A DNA stretch of 64,000 nucleotides from Alphaproteobacteria bacterium (GCA_009995595.1 JAACPE010000001.1:248001-312000), one strand, 5' to 3'. Positions 53,123 through 63,252 are shown, numbered from the stretch's first letter. Numbers and translations: made by a program. Notes: generated by a model not told the origin, from the letters alone.

Positions 53123-54059
53123 TCTATTTTCTAAAATTTTATTTTTAACACTGGCGGCTTTATGCCTTTTACCGATTGTTCCAAGTTGGGCGGCGCTTAT
53201 TGGCGGTATTATTTTTGCCTTGACGCTTCGCAATCCGTACCAAAAACAAACACAGATTTATTCAAAAAAACTATTGGCGCTGTCCATCGTAGGGCTTGGC
53301 GCGGGGATGAATTTATCTGTGATTGTTGAGGCGGGTTTAGGTGGGTTTTTCTATACGGCGCTGAGCATTACATTTGCAATTGGTCTTGGTGTATTACTGG
53401 GGCGTCTGTTGAAGGTTGAAAGCAATATTGCCGCGCTTATTACCATTGGCTCGGCAATATGCGGGGGCAGTGCCATTGCCGCGGCGGCTCCTGTCCTAAA
53501 AGCAAAAGAGCATGAAATCACAGTTGCGCTTGGTGTCGTGTTTAGTCTAAACGCGCTGGCACTGATTATCTTTCCAATTATCGGCCATTGGGCGGGTCTT
53601 AGCCAAGAGCAGTTTGGTATATGGGCGGCGCTTGCTATCCATGATACCAGCTCCGTTGTGGGGGCGAGCATGCAATATGGCGAACAGGCTTTAGAGGTTG
53701 GCACAACGGTAAAGCTTGTCCGCGCGCTTTGGATTATCCCGCTCGTTCTCGCACTTGCGTTTATGATGGCACGCAAAGACAACAAGGCGGGCGGTGAGAG
53801 TGCCAAAGTAAAACTGCCATGGTTCATTGCTGGTTTTGTTGTCATGGCGGCTTTGGTCACGTTCATTCCTGCGCTACAACCCGCAGGTGATATCATCGCC
53901 GAAAAAGCAAAACGCTTACTTGTTCTAACCCTATTTTTAATTGGAGCAGGGTTGTCAGTTGAAGCCCTAAAACAAGTCGGCTCAAGGCCACTAATTCATG
54001 GACTAGTGCTGTGGGTGCTGATTAGTGGTCTCTCTTTAGGTGTTATCTCTTTTTTTTAA
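53112..54059 (+). CDS. YeiH-family putative sulfate-exporter-like membrane protein
   Basis: A membrane protein of about 315 residues with ten hydrophobic segments. Family marks (UPF0324) are LSIVGLGAGMNLSVIVEAG, TIGSAICGGSAIAAAAPVLK, ALAIHDTSSVVGASMQYGEQ and VLTLFLIGAGLSVEALKQVG. I place the start at the GTG at 53112, overlapping the EAL gene end, because residues upstream are out of family. Transport substrate is unproven. Confidence 0.85.
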   Translation: MTLNLFSKILFLTLAALCLLPIVPSWAALIGGIIFALTLRNPYQKQTQIYSKKLLALSIVGLGAGMNLSVIVEAGLGGFFYTALSITFAIGLGVLLGRLLKVESNIAALITIGSAICGGSAIAAAAPVLKAKEHEITVALGVVFSLNALALIIFPIIGHWAGLSQEQFGIWAALAIHDTSSVVGASMQYGEQALEVGTTVKLVRALWIIPLVLALAFMMARKDNKAGGESAKVKLPWFIAGFVVMAALVTFIPALQPAGDIIAEKAKRLLVLTLFLIGAGLSVEALKQVGSRPLIHGLVLWVLISGLSLGVISFF

Positions 54060-54134
54060 ACGATAAATTCCGATTGTAAAGCTATACAGAAATGATAATT
54101 CTCCTTTATTCATGAACAATAAAAAGGGGGTATT

Positions 54135-55151
54135 ATGAATAAATTACTTGTTTTGCCATTAATTTTGGCAGTTTCCGCTTGTAGTGTTAGCAGTACAGAT
54201 GGCGTTGCAACGCGGGGAAAAAACAAAGATAGCGTTTTTGGCTTAACATCAGCTTCAGACATAAAAACTGAAGGGAGTATTTCCGATATTCAAAATGTTG
54301 TCATCGGCTCTTTCAAAGTTGGTTTTGCTGAATCATCTAAAGAAACAAGCAAGGCACGCGGCACAGTTTTAGGAGGTGCTGTAAGTGGTGGTAATTCAAC
54401 GGGAAAAGTAAAACTTGAAGGTGTGACTGATCAACTAAAGCAAGAGATCACCAATGCAGCCTATAATGATTTTGTATCAAAGTTAAAATCAGCAGGGTAT
54501 AATGTTGTTGATCGCTCGTCCTTGACGTCTTCGGATCAATATCAAAAAGCGAGCAAAGAAAACTTTCCTTATTTGTTAGATGAATCAGGTTTGCTCTCTG
54601 AATATGGTAAAACGCAATACTTTCAGCCTTCGGCGTTTGGTAATACAGGGATCATCTTGATGGCGGATATGCCTTCAAAATCAAAAGGATTTGGAGTCTT
54701 AGGCGCACCAGACATGAAGATGGCAGACTACGCACAAAACAAAGGGGCGGCTGTTGTGAGTGCCACGTACTTGGTTGATTTCGCTGTTGCTGAAGGTAGA
54801 GCAGGGATTTCAACTTCATCGATGAAGGTAGGACAAAACCTTGCGATTACCGAAGGCACTATCCGTTTTGTAAAAGGTGGCTCATCAACATTTAATAATG
54901 GAACACCAGCTTTGATTTTGGGTCAACCCGTTGAATCAGGAAAAGAGTTTGGGACAATTGTTGATGCAACATCAGGTGGCATGAAAGTTGCCGAAGAAGC
55001 AGCAAATGTCTTTACGATGGTACTTGGTGGCGGAACAAGCCGTTCTCGCTCCTTTAGTATCAAAGCAGATCCATCAAAGTATAAAGCACAATCTTTGGAA
55101 ATTATTTCCAAAACAAATGCAGCTTTATTATCTGCACCTAAAAAATCGTAA
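54135..55151 (+). CDS. Unknown lipoprotein
   Basis: A 338-residue protein with a lipoprotein signal peptide (LLVLPLILAVSACSVSS; lipobox VSAC, Cys17). The mature part is Ser/Gly/Lys-rich with VVIGSFKVGFAESSKETSKA and ISTSSMKVGQNLAITEGTIR. Family not recognised. The ribosome-binding site (aaggggg) is good. It is closed by a terminator shared with uvrA. Confidence 0.7.
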   Translation: MNKLLVLPLILAVSACSVSSTDGVATRGKNKDSVFGLTSASDIKTEGSISDIQNVVIGSFKVGFAESSKETSKARGTVLGGAVSGGNSTGKVKLEGVTDQLKQEITNAAYNDFVSKLKSAGYNVVDRSSLTSSDQYQKASKENFPYLLDESGLLSEYGKTQYFQPSAFGNTGIILMADMPSKSKGFGVLGAPDMKMADYAQNKGAAVVSATYLVDFAVAEGRAGISTSSMKVGQNLAITEGTIRFVKGGSSTFNNGTPALILGQPVESGKEFGTIVDATSGGMKVAEEAANVFTMVLGGGTSRSRSFSIKADPSKYKAQSLEIISKTNAALLSAPKKS

Positions 55152-55173
55152 ACTTCATTTTATAATATAATAA

Positions 55174-55199
55174 AAAAAGCGGCTTTTATGCCGCTTTTT
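55174..55199. terminator. Bidirectional terminator overlapping the uvrA stop codon
   Basis: AAAAAGCGGC (55174-55183) pairs with GCCGCTTTTT (55190-55199). The A-run on one side and T-run on the other let it work in both directions. The uvrA stop codon lies in its loop. Confidence 0.85.
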
Positions 55200-58041
55200 C
55201 TTTATCTTGGGTTTTCTCTAAAATCGGTTTTAGATATTGGCCTGTGTAGCTTTCTGCTACGGCGGCGATGTCTTCGGGGGTGCCGGTGGCTAAAATTGTG
55301 CCGCCTTTGTGGCCGCCTTCGGGGCCGATGTCGATGATATAATCGGCAGTTTTGATAACCTCTAAATTATGTTCAATAATCACAACGGTGTTGCCTTTGT
55401 CGACAAGGCTGTGGAGCACTTCTAGGAGTTTACGCACATCTTCAAAGTGCAGGCCTGTTGTTGGTTCATCTAAAATATAAAGTGTTTTGCCTGTTGAACG
55501 CTTGCTCAATTCTTTTGAGAGCTTCACGCGCTGTGCTTCACCACCTGATAGCGTCGTCGCGGGCTGGCCGACCTTGATATACCCAAGGCCAACTTCTTTT
55601 AACGTTTCCATTTTATCGCGAATGCTCGGCACGGCCTTAAAGAAATCGGCGGCGTCTTCGATGGTCATATCCAAGATATCGGCAATCGTTTTTCCTTTAA
55701 ATTTAACCTGAAGCGTTTCGCGGTTATACCGTTGCCCCTGGCAGGTTTCGCAGGTGACATAAACATCGGGTAAAAAATGCATTTCAATTTTTATGACGCC
55801 GTCGCCCTGGCAGGCCTCACAACGTCCGCCTTTAACGTTGAAGGAAAAACGCCCGGGGCCATAGCCGCGGACTTTGGCCTCTGGCAGGCCTGCAAACCAC
55901 TCGCGAATGGGTGTAAACGCCCCTGTATATGTTGCAGGGTTAGAGCGCGGTGTTCGCCCAATAGGGGATTGGTCAATGTCGATGACTTTATCTAAAAACT
56001 CTAACCCTTGGATGTCTTTATAGGGCAAAGGCTGTTCGCGTGAACGCATCAGTTTTTGTGAGCAAGCGCGGAACAATGTATCAAGCGTAAAGGTTGATTT
56101 CCCCGACCCCGAAACGCCCGTCACGCAGGTCATGGTGCCCAGAGGGATTGTCCCAGAAATATTTTTCAGATTGTTACCGCTTGCACCGATCAGTTTTAGG
56201 TTTTCACCTTTTTTACCTTTGCGACGTTTGGCCGGGATAGGCACTTCAATGCGGCCCGTCAGGTAATCTGCCGTGATAGAATTCTTTGCCTTCATGACTT
56301 GTTTAGGCGTGCCTTCAGCAACAATTCGCCCACCATGCACACCGGCGCCCGGGCCGATATCAAGCAGATAATCGGCGGCACGTATTGCGTCCTCATCATG
56401 TTCAACGACAATAACAGTATTGCCGATGTCACGCAGACGCATCAGCGTTTTAAGAAGGCGGTTGTTGTCACGTTGATGCAGGCCGATTGAGGGTTCATCA
56501 AGGACATAAAGCACACCCGTTAAGCCAGATCCAATTTGTGAGGCAAGACGAATACGCTGTGACTCCCCGCCCGATAATGTCGCAGAAGAACGTGACAGCG
56601 TTAAATACTCTAATCCGACATTCATTAAGAATGTTAGGCGTTCATTGATTTCTTTTAGGACTGGTTTTGAAATTTCTTGGCGCTGTTTATCCAGTTTCTT
56701 TTCTAAGCTACCAAACCATTTTGTTGCGTCTTCAATAGAAAGCGCCGCAATCTCACTGATATGCTTCATATCAATTTTTACGGCCAAACTCTCTGGTTTT
56801 AGGCGCGCTCCTTCACAGACCTCACAAAAATCACTACTTTGATATTGTGAAATGCTGTCACGCGCGGACGCGCTATCTGTTTCAATCATGCGCCGCTCAA
56901 GTGAAGGGATAACACCTTCAAACGGTTTGTTACTTTTCCATGCGCTGTCTGTTTTACTTTTATAAGTGATCGGAATAATCTCGTCGCCAGAGCCATGTAA
57001 AATCAGATCGCGCTCTGCTTGTTTTAATTTCGACCATGGCGTTGAGGTTTTAAAACCGTAATGTTTGGCAACGGCCTCCATGGCTTGCATGTAAAACGGG
57101 GCAAAATTCTTGCTCCATGGCTCCACTGCGCCACTTGCAATTGACTTGCTGGGGTCAGGGACAACCAAGTTCGGATCAATATACATTTTTTGACCCAAAC
57201 CATCACAATTAGGGCATGCGCCATGGGGAGAGTTGAATGAGAATAAACGTGGTTCAATTTCAGGGATGGTAAAGCCTGAAACAGGACAAGCGAATTTCTC
57301 GCTAAACATCTGGATGTCTCCATTTGTGGCATCTTCGGCAATACAGAGGCCATCGGCAAGTTTAAGTGCGGTTTCAACACTATCCGCCAAGCGCCCTTTA
57401 ATGTCTTCTCGGATAACAACGCGGTCAACAACCACTTCGATATCATGCTTGAGCTTTTTATTCAGCGCAGGGACATCATCGATTTCATGCAAAGTACCGT
57501 TGACTTTGACACGTTGAAAACCACGTGCCTGAAGCTCTTTAAAATCTTTACGATATTCCCCTTTGCGGCCGCGCACGATGGGAGCGAGGATATAGAGCTT
57601 CGTGCCTTCCCCCATATCCATGATACGGTCAACAATCTGGCTGACCGTTTGACTTTCTATTGGTTTTCCTGTCGCAGGCGAATAGGGGATACCCACACGC
57701 GCCCAAAGCAAGCGCATGTAGTCATATATCTCTGTGACCGTTGCGACTGTAGAGCGTGGGTTTTTGCTGGTTGTTTTTTGCTCGATAGAGATGGCAGGAG
57801 ATAGACCCTCAATGCTGTCCACATCTGGCTTTTGCATCATTTCAAGGAATTGACGGGCATAGGATGACAGGCTCTCAACATAACGGCGCTGCCCTTCTGC
57901 ATAAATGGTATCAAAGGCCAGCGATGATTTTCCTGATCCTGATAGGCCGGTGACGACGATAAGCTTATCTCGCGGTAAATCCACGTTGATATCTTTAAGG
58001 TTATGTTCCCGCGCTCCGCGCACTGATATTGTTTTGAGCAT
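55186..58041 (-). CDS. uvrA: Excinuclease ABC subunit A (UvrA)
   Basis: Damage-recognition ATPase of nucleotide excision repair. The 951-residue protein has two ABC ATPase modules: Walker [17 protein letters not shown] near residue 31 and [16 protein letters not shown] in the second half; ABC signatures [20 protein letters not shown] and [20 protein letters not shown]; and zinc-finger Cys pairs [18 protein letters not shown] and CETCQG. Full length. The start at 58041 is the only ATG that fits the family N-terminus. An SOS box lies 5 bases upstream, over the weak ribosome-binding site. Confidence 0.97.
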   Translation of the reverse strand: MLKTISVRGAREHNLKDINVDLPRDKLIVVTGLSGSGKSSLAFDTIYAEGQRRYVESLSSYARQFLEMMQKPDVDSIEGLSPAISIEQKTTSKNPRSTVATVTEIYDYMRLLWARVGIPYSPATGKPIESQTVSQIVDRIMDMGEGTKLYILAPIVRGRKGEYRKDFKELQARGFQRVKVNGTLHEIDDVPALNKKLKHDIEVVVDRVVIREDIKGRLADSVETALKLADGLCIAEDATNGDIQMFSEKFACPVSGFTIPEIEPRLFSFNSPHGACPNCDGLGQKMYIDPNLVVPDPSKSIASGAVEPWSKNFAPFYMQAMEAVAKHYGFKTSTPWSKLKQAERDLILHGSGDEIIPITYKSKTDSAWKSNKPFEGVIPSLERRMIETDSASARDSISQYQSSDFCEVCEGARLKPESLAVKIDMKHISEIAALSIEDATKWFGSLEKKLDKQRQEISKPVLKEINERLTFLMNVGLEYLTLSRSSATLSGGESQRIRLASQIGSGLTGVLYVLDEPSIGLHQRDNNRLLKTLMRLRDIGNTVIVVEHDEDAIRAADYLLDIGPGAGVHGGRIVAEGTPKQVMKAKNSITADYLTGRIEVPIPAKRRKGKKGENLKLIGASGNNLKNISGTIPLGTMTCVTGVSGSGKSTFTLDTLFRACSQKLMRSREQPLPYKDIQGLEFLDKVIDIDQSPIGRTPRSNPATYTGAFTPIREWFAGLPEAKVRGYGPGRFSFNVKGGRCEACQGDGVIKIEMHFLPDVYVTCETCQGQRYNRETLQVKFKGKTIADILDMTIEDAADFFKAVPSIRDKMETLKEVGLGYIKVGQPATTLSGGEAQRVKLSKELSKRSTGKTLYILDEPTTGLHFEDVRKLLEVLHSLVDKGNTVVIIEHNLEVIKTADYIIDIGPEGGHKGGTILATGTPEDIAAVAESYTGQYLKPILEKTQDKEKAA

Positions 58042-58045
58042 ATTT

Positions 58046-58060
58046 GTTCTTAATTTGTTC
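58046..58060 (-). promoter_or_regulatory. LexA (SOS) box of uvrA
   Basis: GTTC-TTAATTT-GTTC is a perfect alphaproteobacterial LexA site, 5 bases from the uvrA start. On the coding strand it reads GAAC-N7-GAAC and covers the place of the ribosome-binding site, so the promoter must be further up or the mRNA nearly leaderless. Confidence 0.85.
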
Positions 58061-58172
58061 TTATTTATAAATAGTATGTCTATCTATAACCTGCAAGACA
58101 AAAATGGTCACGATTTAACTACGTAGATAAATATAATTTAATAATTTGTAACGCGCAGCTATGTAAATTAAT

Positions 58173-58477
58173 GGGGAAAATGTACCTGAAAATGCTGCAA
58201 TGATTACTTATCTTAATGATAAATATGGCGGCAAGATAATCCCAAAAGAGGGCATGGCGCGTTTTAAAGCCATGAAATGGTTGATGTTAGAAAATAAGGG
58301 TCTTCATGGGCCATACAGTAAGTTTATGTTTATCAAACGCAACGGCGGCGAAGATATGCTTGCTTACAAAAACATTCAAAAGCGATGACGTTAAAACTCC
58401 TAAAAGCAGTGAGTGCCCGTCCAAGCTACCAAAAAGTGTTAGCGGCAGAGGAAGTCGAATATAAAGCGGCAGCATAA
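58173..58477 (+). pseudogene. Decayed glutathione S-transferase gene
   Basis: Two fragments in different frames. Frame one, ending at 58388, reads ENVPENAAMITYLNDKYGGK then IIPKEGMARFKAMKWLMLEN, the segment of a glutathione transferase from the end of the thioredoxin-like domain to the first helix of the C-domain. Frame two, about 58385-58477, reads AVSARPSYQKVLAAEEVEYK, a typical transferase C-terminus (ARPxxQK). The glutathione-binding N-terminus and the middle are missing. Family assignment is by motif, not alignment. Confidence 0.6.
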
Positions 58478-58498
58478 CAATTTTTATTAAATATACAA

Positions 58499-58532
58499 AA
58501 AACCCCGCAGGGGCATTTCCTTGCGGGGTTTT
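58499..58532 (-). terminator. Intrinsic terminator of the minus-strand mini-gene
   Basis: AAACCCCGCA (58500-58509) pairs with TGCGGGGTTT (58522-58531). On the minus strand the stem is followed by six T; on the plus strand only by TTTTCC. It therefore best serves the leftward transcript that carries the 32-residue frame. Confidence 0.8.
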
Positions 58533-58592
58533 CCGTAGATACTTTTGATCGTTAAACGTGTTCCGGCCGGAAAGAGCCAAAACGTGTTTTAG

Positions 58593-58691
58593 CTAGAGCG
58601 CTACTCCCATGTGGGAGGACCAAATGCCGATCACGGCCTTGTTGGAAGTTGCGCCATATCCGGCCTTCAAACTCTGTTCTGGATCATTCAT
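58593..58691 (-). CDS. 32-residue small protein with extended Shine-Dalgarno
   Basis: On the minus strand AAGGAGGTGATC, complementary over 12 bases to the 16S rRNA 3' tail, stands before ATG at 58691 with optimal spacing (7 bases from GGAGG). The frame reads MNDPEQSLKAGYGATSNKAV then IGIWSSHMGVAL and stop. Downstream is a GC-rich palindrome (TCCGGCCGGA) and a strong terminator at 58499-58532. The unit lies in the uvrA-ssb gap. Whether the peptide or the RNA is the product cannot be told. Unknown family. Confidence 0.55.
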   Translation of the reverse strand: MNDPEQSLKAGYGATSNKAVIGIWSSHMGVAL

Positions 58692-58888
58692 CTGATCACC
58701 TCCTTTCGGTTGTTAAAAACAATAGAAATATAATACCTCGATTTTTTCAATGCGTATCATTAAAACCCTGTCATATACCCAAAAAGTTTTGTGTACAACG
58801 CGAGCCAAAACCTTTTATTGCGCCGCGTAAGGTGTATTATAGTAAAAATTCAAATCAGAGTTATATAGATAAAAAAGAGAGTAGAGCC
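58692..58888. other. Noncoding control region between the mini-gene and ssb
   Basis: AT-rich. It should hold the leftward promoter of the 32-residue gene and the rightward promoter of ssb. Candidates are TTGAAA with TCTATT (18-base spacer) on the minus strand and TATTAT near 58833 on the plus strand; neither is strong. No SOS box was seen in front of ssb. Confidence 0.4.
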
Positions 58889-59398
58889 ATGGCTGGTAGC
58901 GTAAACAAAGTCATTATTGTTGGAAATGTTGGTAATGATCCCGAAATCAAAACAATGCAAAGCGGGGACAAGGTTGTAAACCTATCAATTGCCACATCAG
59001 AAAGCTGGAAAGATAAAGCTACGGGCGAGCGTAAAGAAAACACGCAATGGCACCGCGTTGTTATTTTTAACCAAGGTCTTGTGAATGTTTGCGAAAACTA
59101 CGTTAAAAAAGGGGCGAAACTTTATATCGAAGGCCAACTTGAAACTCGTTCATGGGAACAAAATGGCGAAAAGAAATATGCCACTGAAGTTGTGCTGCGC
59201 CCATATCGCGGTGAGCTGACCATGCTCGACACCCGCAACGCTGGCGCGGGCGCAGGTGGTGGTTATGGCGGCGGGATGAGCGATAATAACATGGGCGGCG
59301 GTTATTCTTCTGCGCCGTCTAATTCTGGTTATGGTGGCGGTAGCACCCAATCTGCGCCTGCGCCAATTGACGAACTTGAAGACGAGATCCCTTTTTAG
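58889..59398 (+). CDS. ssb: Single-stranded DNA-binding protein SSB
   Basis: Binds single-stranded DNA in replication and repair. I start at the ATG at 58889 (AGSVNKVIIVGNVGNDPEIK), preceded by gagag; a longer frame from 58649 has no support. The 169-residue protein has an OB fold to about residue 110 (QWHRVVIFNQGLVNVCENYV, GAKLYIEGQLETRSWEQNGE), a Gly/Asn/Ser-rich linker, and the partner-binding acidic tip DELEDEIPF. Confidence 0.96.
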   Translation: MAGSVNKVIIVGNVGNDPEIKTMQSGDKVVNLSIATSESWKDKATGERKENTQWHRVVIFNQGLVNVCENYVKKGAKLYIEGQLETRSWEQNGEKKYATEVVLRPYRGELTMLDTRNAGAGAGGGYGGGMSDNNMGGGYSSAPSNSGYGGGSTQSAPAPIDELEDEIPF

Positions 59399-59410
59399 GT
59401 ATAATAGATT

Positions 59411-59905
59411 ATGATCCGTATTTTCCTGATATTTGCTTTATTCATAGCCTTTCTTGCGCCTACGCAGGCTCAGGAGGTTGCGCCTGAGGCTGTAGCGCAA
59501 GAGCCAGTTATTGAGGGTGTGATTGAATCAGCAGATGATTTATTGGGTAATGCAGATTATGAGAACCGATTAGAGCTGTCTCGTCAAATGCATGAGATTT
59601 GGCCCGTGCGCCCTAAAATTGAAACTGTCCTTGATCGTATCGCGGAGCAGATTGAGCCACAAAACCGTATGCGTTTTAAATCGGCTATGCGAAAGGCCAT
59701 TAAGTTTCAGGCGCTCGAAGAAGCCTCTATTGATGCCATGGCAGATATTTTTACGACCGATGAGCTCACCGCCATGATCGCATTTTATGGATCAAAAGAG
59801 GGGCGCTCAGTGTCCTTTAAAACGGATGACTATGAACGCGCTTTACAGCCCGTTATGACTAAAATGATTGATAAAGCACTGTTGGATACCAAACTCGGCC
59901 AATAG
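59411..59905 (+). CDS. DUF2059 secreted protein
   Basis: A 164-residue protein with a signal peptide (IFLIFALFIAFLAPTQA-Q). The C-terminal domain from about residue 85 is the helical DUF2059 fold (RMRFKSAMRKAIKFQALEEA, MADIFTTDELTAMIAFYGSK, then EGRSV). Family function is unknown. It begins 12 bases after ssb and may be co-transcribed. Confidence 0.85.
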   Translation: MIRIFLIFALFIAFLAPTQAQEVAPEAVAQEPVIEGVIESADDLLGNADYENRLELSRQMHEIWPVRPKIETVLDRIAEQIEPQNRMRFKSAMRKAIKFQALEEASIDAMADIFTTDELTAMIAFYGSKEGRSVSFKTDDYERALQPVMTKMIDKALLDTKLGQ

Positions 59906-60057
59906 ACTTCCTGTCGTTATTATAACCACTTGAAATATAACACTTTTCTCGGCGGGAAAACCTTTGTTTTTTGCCCGTTTATGCTTGTTTGAACGCGCTC
60001 AAATTGCTAGAAATAACCATCATAAAATGAATCAAAAAATGATTAAGGATTTCGATC

Positions 60058-62847
60058 ATGAGCGACAACGCTGACACTCTTCCCGATGGACCTCTTTCGC
60101 CTGCTGCCGCAGTGCCGAGCATCACAATCGAAGAGGAAATGAAGCAATCCTACCTTGATTATGCTATGAGTGTGATTGTCTCTCGCGCGCTTCCAGATGC
60201 GCGTGATGGTCTGAAGCCTGTTCACCGGCGTATTTTTTATGCAATGCGCGAAGGGGGCTATACCTCAGATAAGCCTTATCGTAAATCTGCCCGTATTGTC
60301 GGGGATGTGATGGGTAAATATCACCCGCATGGTGACCAGGCAATCTATGACTCGCTCGTGCGTATGGCGCAGGACTTCTCGCTGTCACTCCCGCTTATTG
60401 ATGGTCAAGGTAACTTTGGCTCAATGGATGGTGATCCACCAGCGGCAATGCGTTATACGGAATCACGCTTGGGTAAAGCCGCCGAAGCGATCTTGATTGA
60501 TATCGACAAAGACACCGTTAATTTCCGCCCCAACTATGACGAATCAACTGTAGAGCCAGAAGTGCTTCCTTCGCGTATTCCAAACTTGCTTGTAAACGGG
60601 GCAGGGGGTATTGCCGTTGGTATGGCGACAAATATTCCCCCGCACAACCTTGTTGAAGTTGTGAATGGATGTTTGGCCTATGTCCAAAACCCGATGATTT
60701 CAACCGAGGAATTGATTGAAATTATCCCTGGCCCTGACTTCCCTACAGGTGCGCAAATTTTGGGTAAAATGGGTATTCGCAGCGCGTACACGACGGGTAA
60801 TGGATCGATCAAAATCCGCGCCAAGACCTCTGTTGAAGAAAAAGCGAATGGGCGCGAGAGTATCATCGTTCACGAAGTGCCTTACCAAGTGAATAAGGGC
60901 AAGCTCCTTGAACGCCTTGGTGAAGTGGCACGTGAAAAAATTGTTGAAGATATTGCTGAAATTCGTGATGAATCAGATCGTGATGGCGTGCGTATCGTGC
61001 TTGATTTGAAAAAAGGCGCAAACGCAGATGTTGTGCTCAATCAAATATTAAAGCACACGGCGCTTCAAACATCGTTTGGCTGTAACATGGTTGCACTTGA
61101 CCATGGTCGTCCGCGTATTATGATTTTACGCGACATGATTGAGGCTTTTGTGAAGTTCCGCGAGGAAGTCATTGTCCGCCGTACAATCTATGAACTCGGT
61201 AAAGCCCGCGATCGTGCCCATGTTTTGGCAGGCTTGGCAGTGGCTGTTGCCAATATTGACGAAATCATAGCACTTATCCGCGGCGCACAAAATCCGACAG
61301 AGGCACGTGAGGCTTTGCTTGCCAAGCGCTGGCCTGCCCATGATGTTGCCCCATTAATTGAATTGATTGATGATCCTGAACACCCCATCAATGATGACCA
61401 GACCTATCAAATGTCTGAGGTTCAGGCTAGAGCAATTCTCGATCTTCGCCTTCACCGTTTGACGGGCCTAGAGCGCGATAAAATCGCTGATGAATTACGC
61501 AGCATTACAAACGACATTGCAGGTTATTTAGCGATCTTGGCCTCACGCGAAAAAATGCTTGAAGTGCTTGTTGATGAGCTGGTTGAGGTACGTGAGAAAT
61601 TTGGTGTGCCGCGCAGAACAGAGCTTGTGGACGCAGAATTCGAGAGGGATATTGAATCTCTGATACAGCGCGAAGACATGGTCGTCACCGTGACCAATGG
61701 CGGCTATATTAAACGCGTCCCGCTTGACACCTACCGCGCGCAAAAACGCGGCGGCAAGGGGCGTTCAGGTACAGCGTTAAAAGACGATGATTTTGTCTCA
61801 GATATGTTTGTGGCCTCAACTCATACACCGATTATCTTCTTTACCTCTCGCGGAATAGCTCACAGTCTTAAAGTGTGGCAGTTACCTCTTGCGTCCCCCC
61901 AATCACGCGGTAAAGCGCTTGTTAATATTCTCCCCCTTGAGGCAGGAGAAAACGTGTCTGTTTACCTGCGTGTTCCGGAAAATGAAGATGTTTGGGACAA
62001 ACTGGACATTATGCTGGCTACATCGCATGGCTCTGTACGCCGTAATAAGCTGACTGATTTCCAAAATATCCGCTCAAACGGTTTGATTGCGATGAAGCTT
62101 GCAGAAGGGGAAAGTCTTGTATCGGTTAAAATCTGCGCCGAAGACGAAGATATCTTGCTCAGCACGAAAATGGGTAAATCCATCCGCTTCCCTGTCACCG
62201 ACATTCGTGTTTTCTCAGGCCGTACCTCAACAGGGGTGCGTGGCATAAAGATGAAAGATAAAAATGACGAACTTATTTCTATGTCAGTCTTACGCCATGT
62301 TGACGCCACGCCAGAAGAGCGCACGGCCTACTTGAAAGCTGCGAGCAAGCTTCGCGGTGCTGATGAGGAGGGAGCTGAATACGAAGAAGGCGGTGATGTA
62401 ACCCTTTCCGAAGAACGCTTTAAAGAGCTTCAAGAAAAAGAACAATTCCTTTTGACGGCGTCTAATGGTGGTTTTGGTAAACGTACCAGCGCCTATGAGT
62501 ATCGTATCTCTGGGCGCGGTGGTATGGGGGTTACAAACATGTCACTCACCAAGAAAAACGGCGGCGAAGTTGTTGCCACTTTTCCAGTGACCGATGATCA
62601 CCAGTTGATGCTTATTAGTAACGAGGGTCAAATGATCCGTATGTCCGTAAGTGGCGTGCGCTTTACAGGCCGAAGCGCCCAAGGGGTAACATTGTTCAAA
62701 GTGGCACCAGGCGAAAAGGTTGTCTCCGTTGCGTGGCTTGTTGAAGATGATGAGGAAGATGCAATAGATGCGAGCGCAGTTTCACCAGAAAATACGCAAG
62801 AGCAAGACGTCGCCCAAGAATCAAATTTTGAGACTAAAGAGGAATAA
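60058..62847 (+). CDS. gyrA: DNA gyrase subunit A
   Basis: Breakage-rejoining subunit of DNA gyrase. The 929-residue protein has the catalytic Tyr in [11 protein letters not shown], the quinolone-determining region [20 protein letters not shown], and the GyrA box QKRGGKG near residue 560 that wraps DNA. The C-terminal beta-pinwheel is followed by an acidic tail ([12 protein letters not shown]). The residue equal to E. coli Ser83 is Gln94 here, whereas Asp87 is kept. The ribosome-binding site is aagga. Confidence 0.97.
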   Translation: MSDNADTLPDGPLSPAAAVPSITIEEEMKQSYLDYAMSVIVSRALPDARDGLKPVHRRIFYAMREGGYTSDKPYRKSARIVGDVMGKYHPHGDQAIYDSLVRMAQDFSLSLPLIDGQGNFGSMDGDPPAAMRYTESRLGKAAEAILIDIDKDTVNFRPNYDESTVEPEVLPSRIPNLLVNGAGGIAVGMATNIPPHNLVEVVNGCLAYVQNPMISTEELIEIIPGPDFPTGAQILGKMGIRSAYTTGNGSIKIRAKTSVEEKANGRESIIVHEVPYQVNKGKLLERLGEVAREKIVEDIAEIRDESDRDGVRIVLDLKKGANADVVLNQILKHTALQTSFGCNMVALDHGRPRIMILRDMIEAFVKFREEVIVRRTIYELGKARDRAHVLAGLAVAVANIDEIIALIRGAQNPTEAREALLAKRWPAHDVAPLIELIDDPEHPINDDQTYQMSEVQARAILDLRLHRLTGLERDKIADELRSITNDIAGYLAILASREKMLEVLVDELVEVREKFGVPRRTELVDAEFERDIESLIQREDMVVTVTNGGYIKRVPLDTYRAQKRGGKGRSGTALKDDDFVSDMFVASTHTPIIFFTSRGIAHSLKVWQLPLASPQSRGKALVNILPLEAGENVSVYLRVPENEDVWDKLDIMLATSHGSVRRNKLTDFQNIRSNGLIAMKLAEGESLVSVKICAEDEDILLSTKMGKSIRFPVTDIRVFSGRTSTGVRGIKMKDKNDELISMSVLRHVDATPEERTAYLKAASKLRGADEEGAEYEEGGDVTLSEERFKELQEKEQFLLTASNGGFGKRTSAYEYRISGRGGMGVTNMSLTKKNGGEVVATFPVTDDHQLMLISNEGQMIRMSVSGVRFTGRSAQGVTLFKVAPGEKVVSVAWLVEDDEEDAIDASAVSPENTQEQDVAQESNFETKEE

Positions 62848-62850
62848 GCC

Positions 62851-63252
62851 ATGGTTTATGTTTTTGTCGTTCCTTTTGTTGTTCTTGTTTTTCTATTCTT
62901 TTTTCTGAGCGCGAGCTTAAAGAAAAAAAAGAAACTTCAAGCTGCGTCCGTCTATGGCAAAGATACATTCGATGTTGAGCTGCCTAAAAATACTGATATT
63001 AGATCTTATGCGCGTGAGTTCTCTTTACCTTTAGTGACAGTTAGCTCAGCGGCTGAAGTTTTCTTTATGCTGGTCACGCCATATTTTGGCAGTCTGCCCA
63101 CAAAAAAACGCATAGCCCTAAAAAAAGAAATAGAAAAGCTCTCAGGCGACCTTAAGATTGATAAAAATATCTATCGTTTCTTTATGAACGAAGCCGAAAA
63201 ATACGAAGGACTGAATGACGACGAAGCCTCTGATAAATGGCGCGGTCAGTAA
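62851..63252 (+). CDS. Unknown membrane-anchored protein between gyrA and coaD
   Basis: A 133-residue protein with one N-terminal helix (FVVPFVVLVFLFFFLSASL) followed by a Lys cluster, so the rest is probably cytoplasmic. The soluble part is helical and charged (TKKRIALKKEIEKLSGDLKI). It starts 3 bases after the gyrA stop and is likely co-transcribed and coupled. Family not recognised. Confidence 0.7.
   Translation: MVYVFVVPFVVLVFLFFFLSASLKKKKKLQAASVYGKDTFDVELPKNTDIRSYAREFSLPLVTVSSAAEVFFMLVTPYFGSLPTKKRIALKKEIEKLSGDLKIDKNIYRFFMNEAEKYEGLNDDEASDKWRGQ

Noticed and set aside
57024-57446. 140-residue minus-strand frame in another register of uvrA
   Set aside because: Same strand as uvrA but out of frame with the conserved protein; no start signal.
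58681-58710. Fragment of a 16S rRNA gene
   Set aside because: Only the last 14 bases match; preceding sequence differs and no 16S/23S spacer follows. A strong Shine-Dalgarno on the minus strand explains it better.
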